From: Chamaelirium japonicum
Taxonomy: Eukaryota; Streptophyta; Magnoliopsida; Liliales; Melanthiaceae
Assembly: GCA_947650365.1 (NCBI GenBank)
Contig: CANTAL010000021.1
Location: forward strand, 1,488,001-1,552,000
Reading direction: 5' to 3'
Length of the DNA: 64,000 nucleotides
Shown: positions 31,143 to 43,210 of the stretch, piece after piece
Position numbering within the stretch: the first letter of the stretch is position 1
How the letters are laid out: each line of letters starts with the position of its first letter
Notes under the pieces: generated by a model
The model's input: the letters and a program-made list of their open reading frames with translations, nothing else
The model's database searches: none
What the model was told of the DNA's origin: nothing
Program-made: the position numbers and the translations under genes

Positions 31143-34100
31143 GATAACGTGTTATGAGATAGTTGAAAGAGAGAGCCGTTAAACATGCCTCACCCTAAAG
31201 GGGTTATATATTATTTATAAGGTAAGCTTACTTAGGGCCGAAGTAATCTATGGAAAACCCTAATCTATGGGAGAGATCCGACGATGTATCTCTTAATATT
31301 TGAACTTAGGGCCTAAGCAATTCGGGTGTGCCACTTCTTACTATCGAGCCCAGCTGACCAGTCGTATCTCTCTCTTCTGTCTTTGTTTATCTCTTCGTTC
31401 TCTTCTCTCTTCTTCTCTCTCTTCTTCTCTCTCTTCTATGGAGTTTTAGAATTTAGATTCCTTCTTACTTCACACTTTTACCCGTGGCGAATGGATTAGA
31501 GAAGGTCTTCTTTTCTCTTTTCTCTTCGGAGAGATGAGAGAGAAGAAGAAAAAAAAAACAGAGAGATAAATGAAGAGAGAAGAAAGAAGAAGTCCTGCTC
31601 CAGTCCATTGACCCTGGGTATAGGTGTGAAGTAAGAAGGAATCTAAATTCCAAAACTCCTCTTCTGTATTCGTTTCTCTCTCTGTTTTCTTGCGACTGGT
31701 CGACTGGGCTCTATATGTTCGTGCTGATAATGTGTTGTGAGATGGGAGAAAGAGAGAGCCGTAAACGTGCCCCACCCTAAAGGGGTCGTATATTATATAT
31801 AGGGTAAGCTTACTTAGGGCCTAAGCAATCTATGGGAAACCCTAATCCATGGGAGAAAAGAGAAAAAAACGGAGAAATTTAATTATATTATACGACCCCT
31901 TTAGGGTGGAGTAAGTTTGATGACTCTCTCTTTCTCCCATTTCACAACACGTTAATTAATAAATTTAATTATTAAATTATCAAATTATTTAAATTATCTA
32001 ATAATTAAATAAATAATTAATTTAATTTAAAAAATTATAGCAATATTACTATGATAATCATAATAACGTTGAGATGATACTATTGAGAAGTGAAGTTTTG
32101 GAATTTAGATTCCTTCTTACTTCACACCTATAACTATGGCAATAATCAATTATATATAATTAAATATTTATAAGGTAAGCTTACTAGTTAAGAAAATTGA
32201 TTTAATAATTATTTAAATAAATAATTAATACGACCCCTTTATGGTGGCGCACGTTCAATCAGATAGTTGTCCACCGTCGGATCTCTTCCATGGATTAGGG
32301 TTTCCCATAGATTGCTTAGGCCCTAAGTAAGCTTACCCTATAAATAATATACGACCCCTTTTGGGTGGGGCACGTTTGACAGCTCTCTCTTTCTTTCATC
32401 TTACAACGCATTATCTGCATGAATATGTCGAGCCCAACCGACCAGTCACAAGAAAACGGAGAGAGAAACGAAGACAGAAAAGAGAGAAGAAGATATAGTT
32501 AAAAAATTAATAATTTTAATAAATTTATTATGTAATTAATTAATTAAATTTTTTTTATTAAATTATAAAATATTAATTGAAATAAATAAAAAAATTTATT
32601 ATTTAATAAAGTAATAAAAAATAATAATAATTTAATAAATATTTACTTATTATTTAAATAATAAATTAATTTTTTAAATATATAAATAATAAAATATTTT
32701 TTTAAATAACTTAAATTTTTTTAAATAGTCAAATTAATATTTATTTATTTTAATATTTAAATATTAAATAAATTATTTAAATTATTTAAATATTTAGTTA
32801 TAAAGATAATTAAATATTTTTTTAATTATTTAACTATTTAATTTATTAAATTAATTAAATAATAGAAAGTAAAGAAGGAAGATGAGGCACACCCGAATTT
32901 TTTGCTTTAAAAATAATTTATATTTTTCTTTAAAAAATTTGAAATATTACAATTGCTATGAGATCGTTCGATCGGATGGCTGTCCACCGTCGGATCTCTC
33001 CCATGGATTAGGGTTTCCCATTGATTGCTTAGGCCCTATGTAAGCTTACCCTATAAATAATATACGACCCCTTTAGGGTGGAGCATGTTTGATGGCTCTT
33101 TCTTTCTCCTATCTCACAACACGTTATCAGCACAAACATGTCGAGCCCAGCTGACCGGTCATAAGAAAACAGAGAGAGAAACGAAGACAGAAGTGAGAGT
33201 AGATGAAAGAAGAGAACGAAGAGATAAATGAAGAGAGAAGAGAAAAGAAGTCATGCTCTAGTCTATTCACTATGGGTATAAGTATAAAGTAAGAAAGAAT
33301 CTAAATTCCAAAACTCAACTTCTCAATATTTATATGACCCCTTTAGGGTGGGGCATGTTTGACGGCTCTCTTTTTCTCCATCACACAATACGTTATCAGC
33401 ATGAACATGTCGAGCCCAGCCGACCAGTCATTAGAAAACAGAGAGAGAAAGGAAGACAGAAGAGAGAAGAGAATGCGGAGATAAATGAAGAGAGAAGATA
33501 GAAGAAGTCATGCTCCAACCTATTGGCCACGGGTATAGGTGTGAAGTAAGAAGAAATCTAATTAGGGTGGGGCATATTTGATGGATCTCTCTTTCTCCAA
33601 TCTCACAACACATTATCAGTATGAATATGTCGAGTCCAACCAACGAGTCATAAGAAAACAGAGAGAGAAACGAAGACAGAAGAGAAAGAAGAAGAAAGAA
33701 GAAAACAGAGAGATAAACGAATAGGGAAGAGAGAAGAAGTCCTGCTCTAGTCTATTCGCCATAGGTATAGGTGTGTAGTTAGAAAGAATCTAAATTCTAA
33801 AACTCTACTTCTCAATAAAATAATTAAATCTCTCTGTTCTCTTCTCTCTTCTCCCATGGATTAAGGTTTACCATATATTGCTGAGGCCCTAGGTAAGCTT
33901 ACCATATAAATAAAATATGACCCCATTAGGGTAGGGCACGTTTGATCACTCTTTCTTTCTCCCATCTCATAAAACGCTATCAGCACGAACATATCTAGCC
34001 CAACCGACTAGTCATAAAAAAATAGATAAAGAAACAAAGACAAAAGAGAGAGAACAGAACTGAGAATTAATTATTTAAATAGTCTCTTCTCACACGGGTA

Positions 34101-35008
34101 TAGGTGTATAGTAAGAAGGAATTTAAATTCCAAAACTCCGCAAAAGAGAGAAAGAAAGAGAAAAGAATGGAGAGATAAATGAAGAAAGAAGAGACGAAAA
34201 GTCCTGCTCCAGTCCATTGGCCATGGGTATAGGTATGATGTAAGAAATAATCTAAATTCCAAAACTCTACTTTTCAATATTTATATGACCCCTTTAGGGT
34301 GGGGCATGTTTGATGGCTCTCTCTTTCTCCCATCTCACAACACTTTATCAGTACGAACATGTCGAGCCCAGCCGACCAGTTATAAGAAAACGGAGAGAGA
34401 AACGAAGACAAAAAAGAGATAAGAGAATAGAGAGATAAACAATGCGAGAAGAGAGAATAAGTCCTGCTCCAGTCTATTGGCCACGAGTATAGGTGCGAAG
34501 TAAGAAGGAATCTAAATTCCAAAACTCTACTATTCAATAAGATAATTAAATCTCTTCGTTCTCTTCTTTCTTCTCCCATGGATTAGAGTTTTCCATAGAT
34601 TGCTTAGGACCTCAGTAAGCTTCCCTATAAATAATATACGACCCCTTTAGATGTGGCACGTTTGATGACTCTCTCTTTCTCCCATCTTACAACACGTTAT
34701 CAGCATGAATATGTCAAGCCCAATTGACCAATAAAAAAAAAACGAAGAGAGAAACGAAGACAGAAGAGAGAGAAGAAGAAAGAAGAGAACAGAAATATAA
34801 ACGAAGATAGAAGAGAGAAGAAGTTCTGCTCTAGTCTATTGCCATCCAATCGAACGATCTCATAATATTTGTATTATTTTAAACTTTTTTAAAGAAAAAT
34901 ATAAATTATTTTTATTGCAAAAAATTCATTGGCAATCTATTGAGAGAAGAAGAGAGAAGAGAACGGTGAGATAAACGAAAATAGAAGAAAGAAGAAGTCC
35001 TGCTCCAG
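31143..35008. repeat. AT-rich mosaic (right block), also the outer part of an inverted-repeat arm
   Basis: This is the same family as the left block, cut off from it by the Tat-like insertion. Read in reverse complement it follows 1595-5443 feature by feature. Reverse-orientation copies at 1850, 2220, 2600, 2960, 3180, 3440 and 4140 appear as forward copies near 34660, 34300, 33900, 33600, 33380, 33000 and 32300. Forward copies at 4750 and 5330 appear as reverse copies near 31730 and 31143. Copy-specific variants are shared: the 3550-3600 copy and its partner at 33020-33050 both carry an altered leader (reading CATAGGGCC on one strand) and TGATTG. The block ends where the copia LTR begins at 35009. 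No genes were seen. Confidence 0.8.
31960..32860. repeat. A/T-rich tracts in the right block
   Basis: Two A/T tracts (31960-32200 and 32510-32860) are separated by a forward copy of the family at 32220-32480. The second is the reverse-complement partner of 3740-4110, and the first of the tract near 4380-4640. No gene. Confidence 0.65.
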
Positions 35009-35620
35009 TATTGGAATTGGATCTGCTTATCAGAGTCGCAGTGGAAGAAAAAGAAAGATTTGAAGATCATACGATGTATATTTTATTACAATTTCGCTAT
35101 AAAATAATGTACATGCAAATATATGATCTTAGCATATGTGCGGACACCCTAGAGGCATACTACGATCTACGGAAGACATGCACGCATCTAGTTAGGTGTT
35201 TAGAATCATCATACCTTATGGATCTATGATCCAGAGACAACGGAATAATAAAGAACCGTACTTGAATCGCAAGGGAAACTGTCGGATAGCACCTTGTCCT
35301 TTGCGAATTGAAGAATCCTTGAAATCCCGTCTCTGAGTGCAAGGATTATGAGCCGATGGAGGAATCCGTTGCGAAGATGATGGCGAGCCGTGAGGTTTCC
35401 TCCTTCTCTTTCTCTTTTCTTCCTTCTCCTTCCTTCCTCTTTCTTCTCCCTTCCTCTTCCTCTCTTTCCCTTGGCCGAAACCACAAAGAAGGAGCAAAAT
35501 GGGGGTCAGATTTTTAGAGGAGAGGTAGAAGCACATAGGGCCGGCCCTCCCTCTCCCTATTCTACTTATAGGGCCAGTCTCCCATGGTGTCAAGGAAGCT
35601 AGGACTGGCCCTAGATAGAT
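35009..35620 (-). repeat. Truncated 3' LTR of copia A
   Basis: Matches the first ~600 bases of the other LTRs (47952 onward). It ends at the TAGGA (35621-35625) where the deletion joins it to gag. The terminal TG is TA here. Confidence 0.85.
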
Positions 35621-35977
35621 TAGGAGATCTGTATTAGACATATCCAACCGGTTAAGGTTAAAGTTGGTAACGAAGCCCTCAAACGCTCCTGACAGAGACG
35701 CGAGAAAAATGTCGGTCTGGATCTTTACATCCAAGATGACATCGAAGGAACCAAGCTCGTTCGTATAGCCAAACAATTTCAGCATATGATCCCGAACTAA
35801 AGTCCCCTCTGCCAACTTCGTGGACACCAATTTCTTGATGGTCAGGTAACGAGTTACCCAACTACGACCCTTGAACATTTCCTTTAGGTAGAGCATCATG
35901 TCTGAAGCAAAGGCCATGTCTTCGACTTGCTTCTGAAGGACGGTCTGCAAGGATACCACTATGTAGCACTTGCACAT
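35216..35977 (-). pseudogene. Chimeric frame: Gag fragment fused to LTR-encoded basic tail
   Basis: 253 open codons. The first ~115 are copia Gag (KCYIVVSLQTVLQKQVED, LYLKEMFKGRS, KLFGYTNELGSFDV, LSGAFEGFV). The rest is translated LTR, with a strongly charged GKERKRKGEERGRKEKEE stretch. The fusion arises at the deletion joint TAGGA (35621-35625). Upstream Gag is in the same frame but separated by a TAG. An expressed function is unlikely, though the frame is open. Confidence 0.7.
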
Positions 35978-36199
35978 CTCATCAGTATCTAGCTAGTCTT
36001 TCCATTCCTTCAATTGGGCCTCAGTTGCACTTGGTCCCGGCATGGCCGGTTGAGGGGTACTTAGGGCAATTGTATGTTTGCCAACCCTTAGGACGAGCAT
36101 CAAGTTACGCTTCCAGTCCTCGTAGTTTGGTCCCATAAGCTTTTTATCATTAAGTATGGAGGCAAGGGGGTTGAGCTTGGTCATGATTTCTGTAAACAA
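35978..36199 (-). pseudogene. Copia A gag N-terminal fragment
   Basis: It contains PLASILNDKKLMGPNYEDWK and LVLRVGKHTIALSTPQP, the N-terminal Gag signature shared with elements B and C. An in-frame TAG (35993-35995) stands where C has TGG. The likely start is the ATG at 36182-36184. B and C lack this ATG (AAG and ATA). Confidence 0.75.
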
Positions 36200-37288
36200 T
36201 GGTTCAAAGCAAAATTAGGGTTTACTACTATCTATTTCATGGAATTTAGAAATAGATAATGTTTACTCTAGCCGCTATTTCTTCACTACCTCAAGTGGAG
36301 ACATCCAAGAATCTAAATTCCCTGGGCTCGAGCACTGAGACTATCGGCCTTGATTTGGAGACAGCATCTCGGTGAGAGCATGCAACCGCTTCTACCAACA
36401 GGGTTTTTATGACCCAGTCTTCATCAGAATTACCTATGGTAAACTGAAAGACTTTTCAATCTCCTTTTGGCCAGCTTTATGTGACCTGTGTGCGTAGCAA
36501 CATCGGCTTCACACAAGCTTTCGGATGCTTCCCACAAATCTAGGTGGTGTCGGCGGGGGGTTCATAGGCTCCCGCGGTGTAGGAAAAAAACCGTCACCCT
36601 CTGCCACCGGCATCCTCCATGTCCCGAAGGAAACCACTAGGCGAACCAGCATGGAAGGAAACATAGCTCTCACCCGGTGGGAATATCGAAATACGTACCT
36701 CCCACCCAGACCCTTAGCCGGTTGATTGTGGAGGCCAGGGGCTCCCCTTTGGAGGGAACCTCTTACACATCCCTTCTTTATGGGGTTTTATGCATATCTA
36801 GATAGGTCACGACCTCTTAGACTTAGACCCTGGTCTACCATGCTCCTACTAGGATTACAAACCTTCCTACAAAGAATTAGTCTCCTCGGAAAATATCATA
36901 GTCCCTACCTTGAATACTCAGCTTTTGTCTTTCTTGCAAGGATCACATTACATAGATTCCAAGAATTTCGATACTTTACTAGTTTGCCCATAATCCTAAG
37001 ATCTGGAGCATAGCCTAAGGTCAACGTGGAAGGAACTCCCACTACGATGAGGCCTCGTTCACAATTTGATGCCTGATGTTATAGTAGACCTCATCTCATT
37101 ACAGGCTTCGATACTGGCCAAATAGGGACAACCGACAATCTCCGCCGGACCTCAACCTAATGGTGGCATAACCAAATCGTGATGAGTTCATACTACCATA
37201 AAACGTCATCTAGAAACGGGTATCACATAGTGAAATCCTAATTTAACTTGGTCGCTAGGACCACGTGGGGAAAGGGCATCCCACTAGG
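36200..37288 (-). other. Copia A leader, gag-proximal part
   Basis: Non-coding and collinear with 43211-44305 (B) and 53880-54960 (C). It ends in CCACTAGG, where element B is inserted, and resumes at 47093. No gene seen. Confidence 0.8.
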
Positions 37289-39227
37289 TGTTGGAATTGG
37301 ATCCGCTAATCAGAGTCGCAACGGAAGCAAAAGAAAGATCCGAACATCATACGGTGTATGTTTCATTGCAATTCGTGATAGAAAATAATCTACATGCAAA
37401 TCTACGATCTTAGCATATGTGCGGGCACCCTAGAGGCATACTACGATCTACGGAAGACATGAATGCATCTACTTAGATGTTTAGTTTTATCATACCTTAT
37501 GGATCTATGATCCGGAGAAAATGGAATGATGAAGAACCACACTTGAAGCGCAAGGGAAACTATCGGATAACACCTTGTCCTTTGCAAATTGAAGAATCCT
37601 CGAAATCCCGTCTCTGAGTGCAGGGATTTCGAGCCGACGGAGGAATCCGTTGCGAAGACGATGGCGAGCCACGAGATTTTCTCCTCCTCTTTCTCCTTTC
37701 TTCCTTTTCTTTCCTTCCTCTACCTTCTCCCTTCTTCTTCCTCTCTTTTCCTTGGCCGAAACCACAAAGGAGGAGACTAGGGGTCGGATTTTTGGAGGGG
37801 AGGGAGTAGAAGCATAGGGCCGGCCCCTCCCCTCCCTATTTCCATCTCCCATGGCTCCAAGGAGCCTAGGGCCGGCCCCTAGGTGGATAGGGATGAGGAG
37901 GGTTCGGATTTAGGTCTCCCGAGTGTCTATCGTGAAGTCCGGACGAAAACGCCCTTCACTAAAAGCGGAAAACTGAAAGAGAGACTGAGTGAGGTGCGCT
38001 ACTCGGAATCGAGTTCCGTCAGCACCTATGAGCTCCTAGAATTATTCCGCTCATTTTAATATCTATATTCAATGTGTTCTGAGCCATATTTCAATATTTA
38101 CCAAAATACCCCTATGGCCCGTAATATATGTGAATTAGGTTCTTTGGCTCCGGACTTGCGCTCCATCGCGCTACTTCACATCCAACGTATCCAACTAGGT
38201 CGGAGAACAATTCCTATACGCAACGACAGGGTGGAACCTTCAGGGTTTGGGATCTCTAGCTACAACCGGATCCCTGATTAACTGTTCCGGTGACACACCG
38301 AAAGTTCCGTTAATCAGCCCTAATCCGATTAACCCGCGTAGCCACCCAGAGTGCGACGCAAGTTGAACTCTAGTGATCCTAAACTTATGTTACTCCCTCG
38401 TAACCCTATTCTCTACTATACTTCGATAATCCTTAGTCCCTCCTATTACTGGTGCCATGATACGACTCGGGCGGTGGGGAGCACCGTTAGATCCCGATCG
38501 ATCATCTGACTAGGGTTTGATGACTTGTCATCTATAACACCACACACCTTTCGGTGCTATGCCTAGCATCCAGAACATCATCAGTCATACTGACAACCTC
38601 CAGGCCTGGGTTAACTGTGTGGACAGATTGACTCATTAAACCGTACCCATCCAATACTGGGTGTCGGATAACCTATAGGGATTACATGTCACTCAAGCGC
38701 CAGCCGGGTAACCCAACGTACCGTGGTATTGGACTATGGCAGGCCCGCACACGTTGGCACATCAAAGCACTACACAACTGGTTGGCCCAGTGTACATGGT
38801 CCCTCAAGGTTAAGGACAGATTATCTATAGTAGTAAGACGGTTTATGCACCAGTGTCTGAATCACTGAACTGTTCACCATCTTGGTTCCTGTTCAACACA
38901 ATCATCGTGCTTGGTCAGGTGAATAGGAATCCCACGTTCTCGTGGTGGAGACTTCACCACATCCTCTACCTACCAACAACTTGTTCTCGGTGAAGCGACC
39001 GGCATCACCTAAGCTGTGAACTAGTTCTAGGTCTACACAGAACTGGTCCACTAGGTCTCCCAAGCATGGATCCTCCATGCGCCTGAGTGGCCTACTGTGT
39101 TCCCTAGGGTCCTTTTATTATATGATAATTATCATATACCATAGTAGTATTCTAATTAAAGCAATAACCAAAGTCATCATTAATGTTAATACAGAAAATC
39201 CACGCTAAGGACACACGAGCTACAACA
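37289..39227 (-). repeat. 3' LTR of copia B
   Basis: 1,939 bp. Relative to 45151-47092 it lacks about 13 bases around the TATA-like box, at CTATTTCC|ATCTCCC near 37842. It contains a perfect 20 bp palindrome at 39119-39138. Frames in it (for example 37505-37852 minus) are not genes. Confidence 0.9.
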
Positions 39228-39240
39228 ATCTCTCACTTGG
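39228..39240 (-). other. Polypurine tract of copia B
   Basis: Minus strand CCAAGTGAGAGAT just before the 3' LTR; element C has AAGTGGGAGAT in the same place. Confidence 0.7.
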
Positions 39241-42200
39241 CCTAGCGGGGAACAATAGTCTTAACTCCCATGGCATCCCTGTGCTTCTCAAAAGCTTTGG
39301 TTGGAAAAGCCTTTGTGAAAGGGTCCGCCATGTTATCTGCAGACGCCACCTGTGTCACTGCAACCTTCTCTCGCTTCTGCAAGTCGGGGATAATATAGTA
39401 TTTCCGCTCGATATGCTAGCTCTTCTTGTGATATCTTGGCTCCTTGGATTGTTCTACCGCTCCACTATTGTCACAGTAAAGGACAATAGGATCTTGAGCT
39501 CTCGGTATGCATCCTAAGTCCGTGAGGAACTTCTTGAGCCACACCGCCTCCTTAGCTGCTTCGTACGCCGCAACGTACTCAGCCTCTGTCGTCGAATCCG
39601 CGATGCATCCCGGCTTCATGCTCCTCTAACTGACAGCTCCTCCTCCTAATGAAAACACAAACCCTGACGTCGATCTCCTGGATTCCGGATCTGACACATA
39701 GTCAGAATCCGTATATCTAATCGGCATCAGTTCCTGTGAAGAGTAAACTAACTCATAATCTCTCGTCCTACGGAGATACTTGAGTATACTTTTCACAGCA
39801 GTCCAGTGCCCTGGACCCGGATTTGACTGATACCTGCCCGTCATGCCTACTGCATAGCATATATCTGGTCTTGTGCACTGCATGGCATACATCAGACTCC
39901 CTACAGCCGGAGCATAAGGTATCTTCTGCATCTCTGCCCTCTCCTCAGGAGTCTTAGGACCCTGATCCTTGGACAATTTCATTCCATGTCTGAATAGAAC
40001 CAGTCCCTTCTTGGAGTTGTGCATACTGAATCTGACCAAGATAGTATCTATATAGGCTGACTGTGACAGCGAGAGAATCTTGTTCTGGCGATCTCGAGTT
40101 ACCTTGATCCCCAGAATATAACTCGCTTCACCCAGGTCTTTCATATCAAATTGAGAGGATAACCACACCTTCACTGTAGACAACGTTCCAACATCATTTC
40201 CGATGAGCAGGATATCGTCTACGCAAAGCACTAAAAAAACTACTGCAGTCTTATCGCTCCTTTTATAAACACATGGTTCATCCATATTCTGTTCAAATCC
40301 ATAAGACTGGATAGCCTGATCAAAACGCATGTTCCAACTTCTGGATACTTGCCTCAGTCCATAAATGGACCTTTGCAACTTGCACACCAGACCTTCCTGA
40401 CCTTTTGCGACAAAGCCTGGAGGCTGAGACATGTAGATGTCTTCTTCCAAATCCCTGTTGAGGAATGCGATCTTGATGTCCATTTGCCAGATCTCCCAAT
40501 CATAATGGGCTGCAATGGACAAGAGGATCCGGATAGACTTAAGCATAGCCACTGGCAAAAAGCTTTCGTCATAGTCGATCCCTTCTCGCTGGGTATAACC
40601 CTTAGCGACTAGTCTAGCTTTGTAAGTCTCAACGGTACCATCCGGACCTCTTTTACTTTTGTACACCCACTTACACCAAACAGGTTTAATGTTGTGAGGT
40701 GGTGTTACAAGTGTCCAGACCGAGTTTTGGGACATCGATGTCAGTTCTGCCTCCATGGCTTCTTGCCATACTGCATGGTCAGTGGATACCATCGCTTCGT
40801 CATAGTTCAGAGGATCATTCTTCTGAAACTCTGGATCAACCATAAAGGCTTCTCCAATGTATCTATCAGGAGCACTTGTGGTCCTCCCACTACGACGAGC
40901 CTACGGTGGTTCCATAGGAGTCGATTCTACAGTGCCGTTAATCTTAGTGGTATCGGCTCTCACTACGTTTTCTGTCTGCGTACTCCCATCAGTACCAAGC
41001 AATTCTTCAAGAACTACTTTACTGGTGGGCTTATGGTCTATTAAATAATCCTGCTCCGGGAATACAGCGTTCGTCGAGACGACAACCTTTCTATCCTCAG
41101 GATCATAAAATAGACCACCCTTTGTCCTTTTTGGATACCCAACGAACAGACATACCTTAGTTTTTGACTCCATCTTATCTCGCTTGTCCTTCCGCATATG
41201 TGCTGGACAACCCCAAATCCTAAAGTGCTGTAGGCTTGGCTTTCGTTTTAACCATAGCTCCCAAGGAGTTAGGGGTACTAACTTTGATGGAACAAAGTTC
41301 AAAGTATATGCTACCGTCTCTAGGGCATATCCCCAAAAACTAGGTGGCAATGTTGCATAACTCATCATAGTCTGAACCATGTCTAACAAAGTTCGGTTTC
41401 TCCTTTCAGATACACTATTTTGTTGTGGTGTTCCTGGTGCAGTCAACTGGGATACGATCCCATGCTCACGCAGGTACCCTATAAATTCATCCGATAGGTA
41501 TTCGCCTCCTCGATCCGATTGAAGAGACTTGATACTTTTACCCGTTTGCTTTTCTGCTTCAGCTCTTAACTCCTTGAACTTATCAAAGGATTCAGACTTT
41601 CGTCGTATTAGGTATATGTATCCAAACCTCGAGTGATCATCCATGAAGGTGATGAAATACTCGAAGCCTCCTATAGCATAGATACTTATGGGCCCACATA
41701 CATCAGTGTGTACCAACTCCAATACCTCCTTAGATCTGCTACCTTTGGCTCGGAAAGGCCTTTTAGTCATCTTGCCTTCCAGGCAAGACTCACACGTCGG
41801 TAGGCTTTCTAAAATATCTGGACTTAAGAGTCCTACCTTAACCAACCTGTGAATCCTGTCTGAGGCTATATGTCCAATCCTTAGATGCCAAAGGAGTGTT
41901 GGATTATCTGAGGGATTTTTCCTTTTAAATGAATTAATCACACAAGCTTCAGTTATGTTATCCTACTTATGATTGGAGTTAATTACATAGAGACTATTCT
42001 GTATCTTTCCCTTACAAACAAAGGAAACATTCAATTTAATTGACACACCAGAAGCATCAAATAAAACTGAAAAACCTTCATTATTCAATAAGGAAACAAA
42101 AATCAAATTACGTCTCAAGGACGGTACATAAAGTATGTCTCTAAGTAATAAACTTCTTCCACCAAGGAACTACAAGATGACATCTCCAACTGCTTCAGCC

Positions 42201-43210
42201 TCTGCCACGACATTAGTTCCCATGCGTAGGATTATCTCTCCTTCACCTAGTTTTCTTGTCTCCTTGAACCCCTGCAAATTATTGCAAGCATGGTTAGTGG
42301 AATCAGAATCCACAATCCATGAGACTGGAGAACAACTAGATGCTACTAGGGATTCCACTATGTGGATTTGAGTTATACCTATCTCAGCCTTCTTGGGAGC
42401 CGCGCGGAAATCGCCCTTCCAGTGCCCCTTCTTGCCGCATCGGAAACATTTTCCTTTGGGTTTTGCTGGACCATTCTGCTTGGGAACCTGCAACTGTACC
42501 TGGCACATCTTCACGGGCTTCTTACACGTTCTTTTCTAAAACTTGCCCTTGGCTTTCAGAGAAGAATTCCGCTCTACGTTCAGGGATTGGGCTCCTACCT
42601 TTATCCCGTCCTCTGCCGCCTGGAGCACCGCTAGGAGCTCTGCGTTAGACATCTCCAACCGGTTAAGGTTGATGTTGGTAACGAAGCCCTCAAACGCTCC
42701 TGACAGAGACGCATGGAAAATATCGGTCTGGATCTCCGCATCCAAGATGACATCGAAGGAACCAAGCTCGTTCACATAGCCAAACAATTTCAGCATATGA
42801 TCCCAAACTAAATTCCCCTCTGCCATCTTCGTGGACACCAATTTCTTGATGGTCAGGTGACGAGTTACCCGACTACGACCCTCGAACATTTCCTTTAGGT
42901 AGAGCATCATGTCTTAAGCAAAGGCCATGTCTTCGACTTGCTTCTGAAGGACGGTCTGTAAGGATGCCACTATGTAGCACTTGCACATCTCATCAGCATC
43001 TAGCCAGTCTTTCCATTCCTTTAACTGGGCCTCAGTTGCATCTGGTTCCGGTATGGCCGGTTGGGGGGTACTTAGTGCAATTGTGTGTTTGCCAACCCTT
43101 AGGACGAGCATCAGGTTATGCTTCCAGTCCCCGTAGTTTGGTCCCGTAAGTTTGTTATCATTAAGCATGGAGGCAAGGGGGGCGAGCTTGGTCTTGATTT
43201 CTATAAACAA
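39241..43210 (-). pseudogene. gag-pol: Copia B gag-pol, inactivated by in-frame stops
   Basis: One continuous frame with no frameshift seen, broken at 42911-42913, 42536-42538, 42170-42172, about 41963, 40901-40903, 39626-39628 and 39416-39418. Gag is 42170-43210: GPNYGDWK, and a knuckle CFRCGKKGHWKGDF whose last Cys is lost. Integrase is 40901-41941: HLRIGH...CESC zinc site, VHTDVCGP, SDRGGEY and SERRNRT catalytic positions. RT is 39626-40843: [29 protein letters not shown], and CVDDILL where C has YVDD. RNase H is about 39241-39760: IADSTTEAEYVA, CDNSGAV, and ADPFTK near 39300. Four of the stops are TAG where element C has CAG. Non-functional. Confidence 0.88.

Noticed and set aside
35390-35602. 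Plus-strand frames in the copia LTRs (also 37589-37809, 48251-48560)
   Set aside because: Pyrimidine-rich LTR sequence present in every LTR copy; no protein similarity.
38686-38868. Conserved 60-codon plus-strand frame repeated at 46548-46730 and 49361-49543
   Set aside because: It is in the same position of each LTR and its similarity follows LTR descent; no recognisable domain, and the element is transcribed from the other strand.
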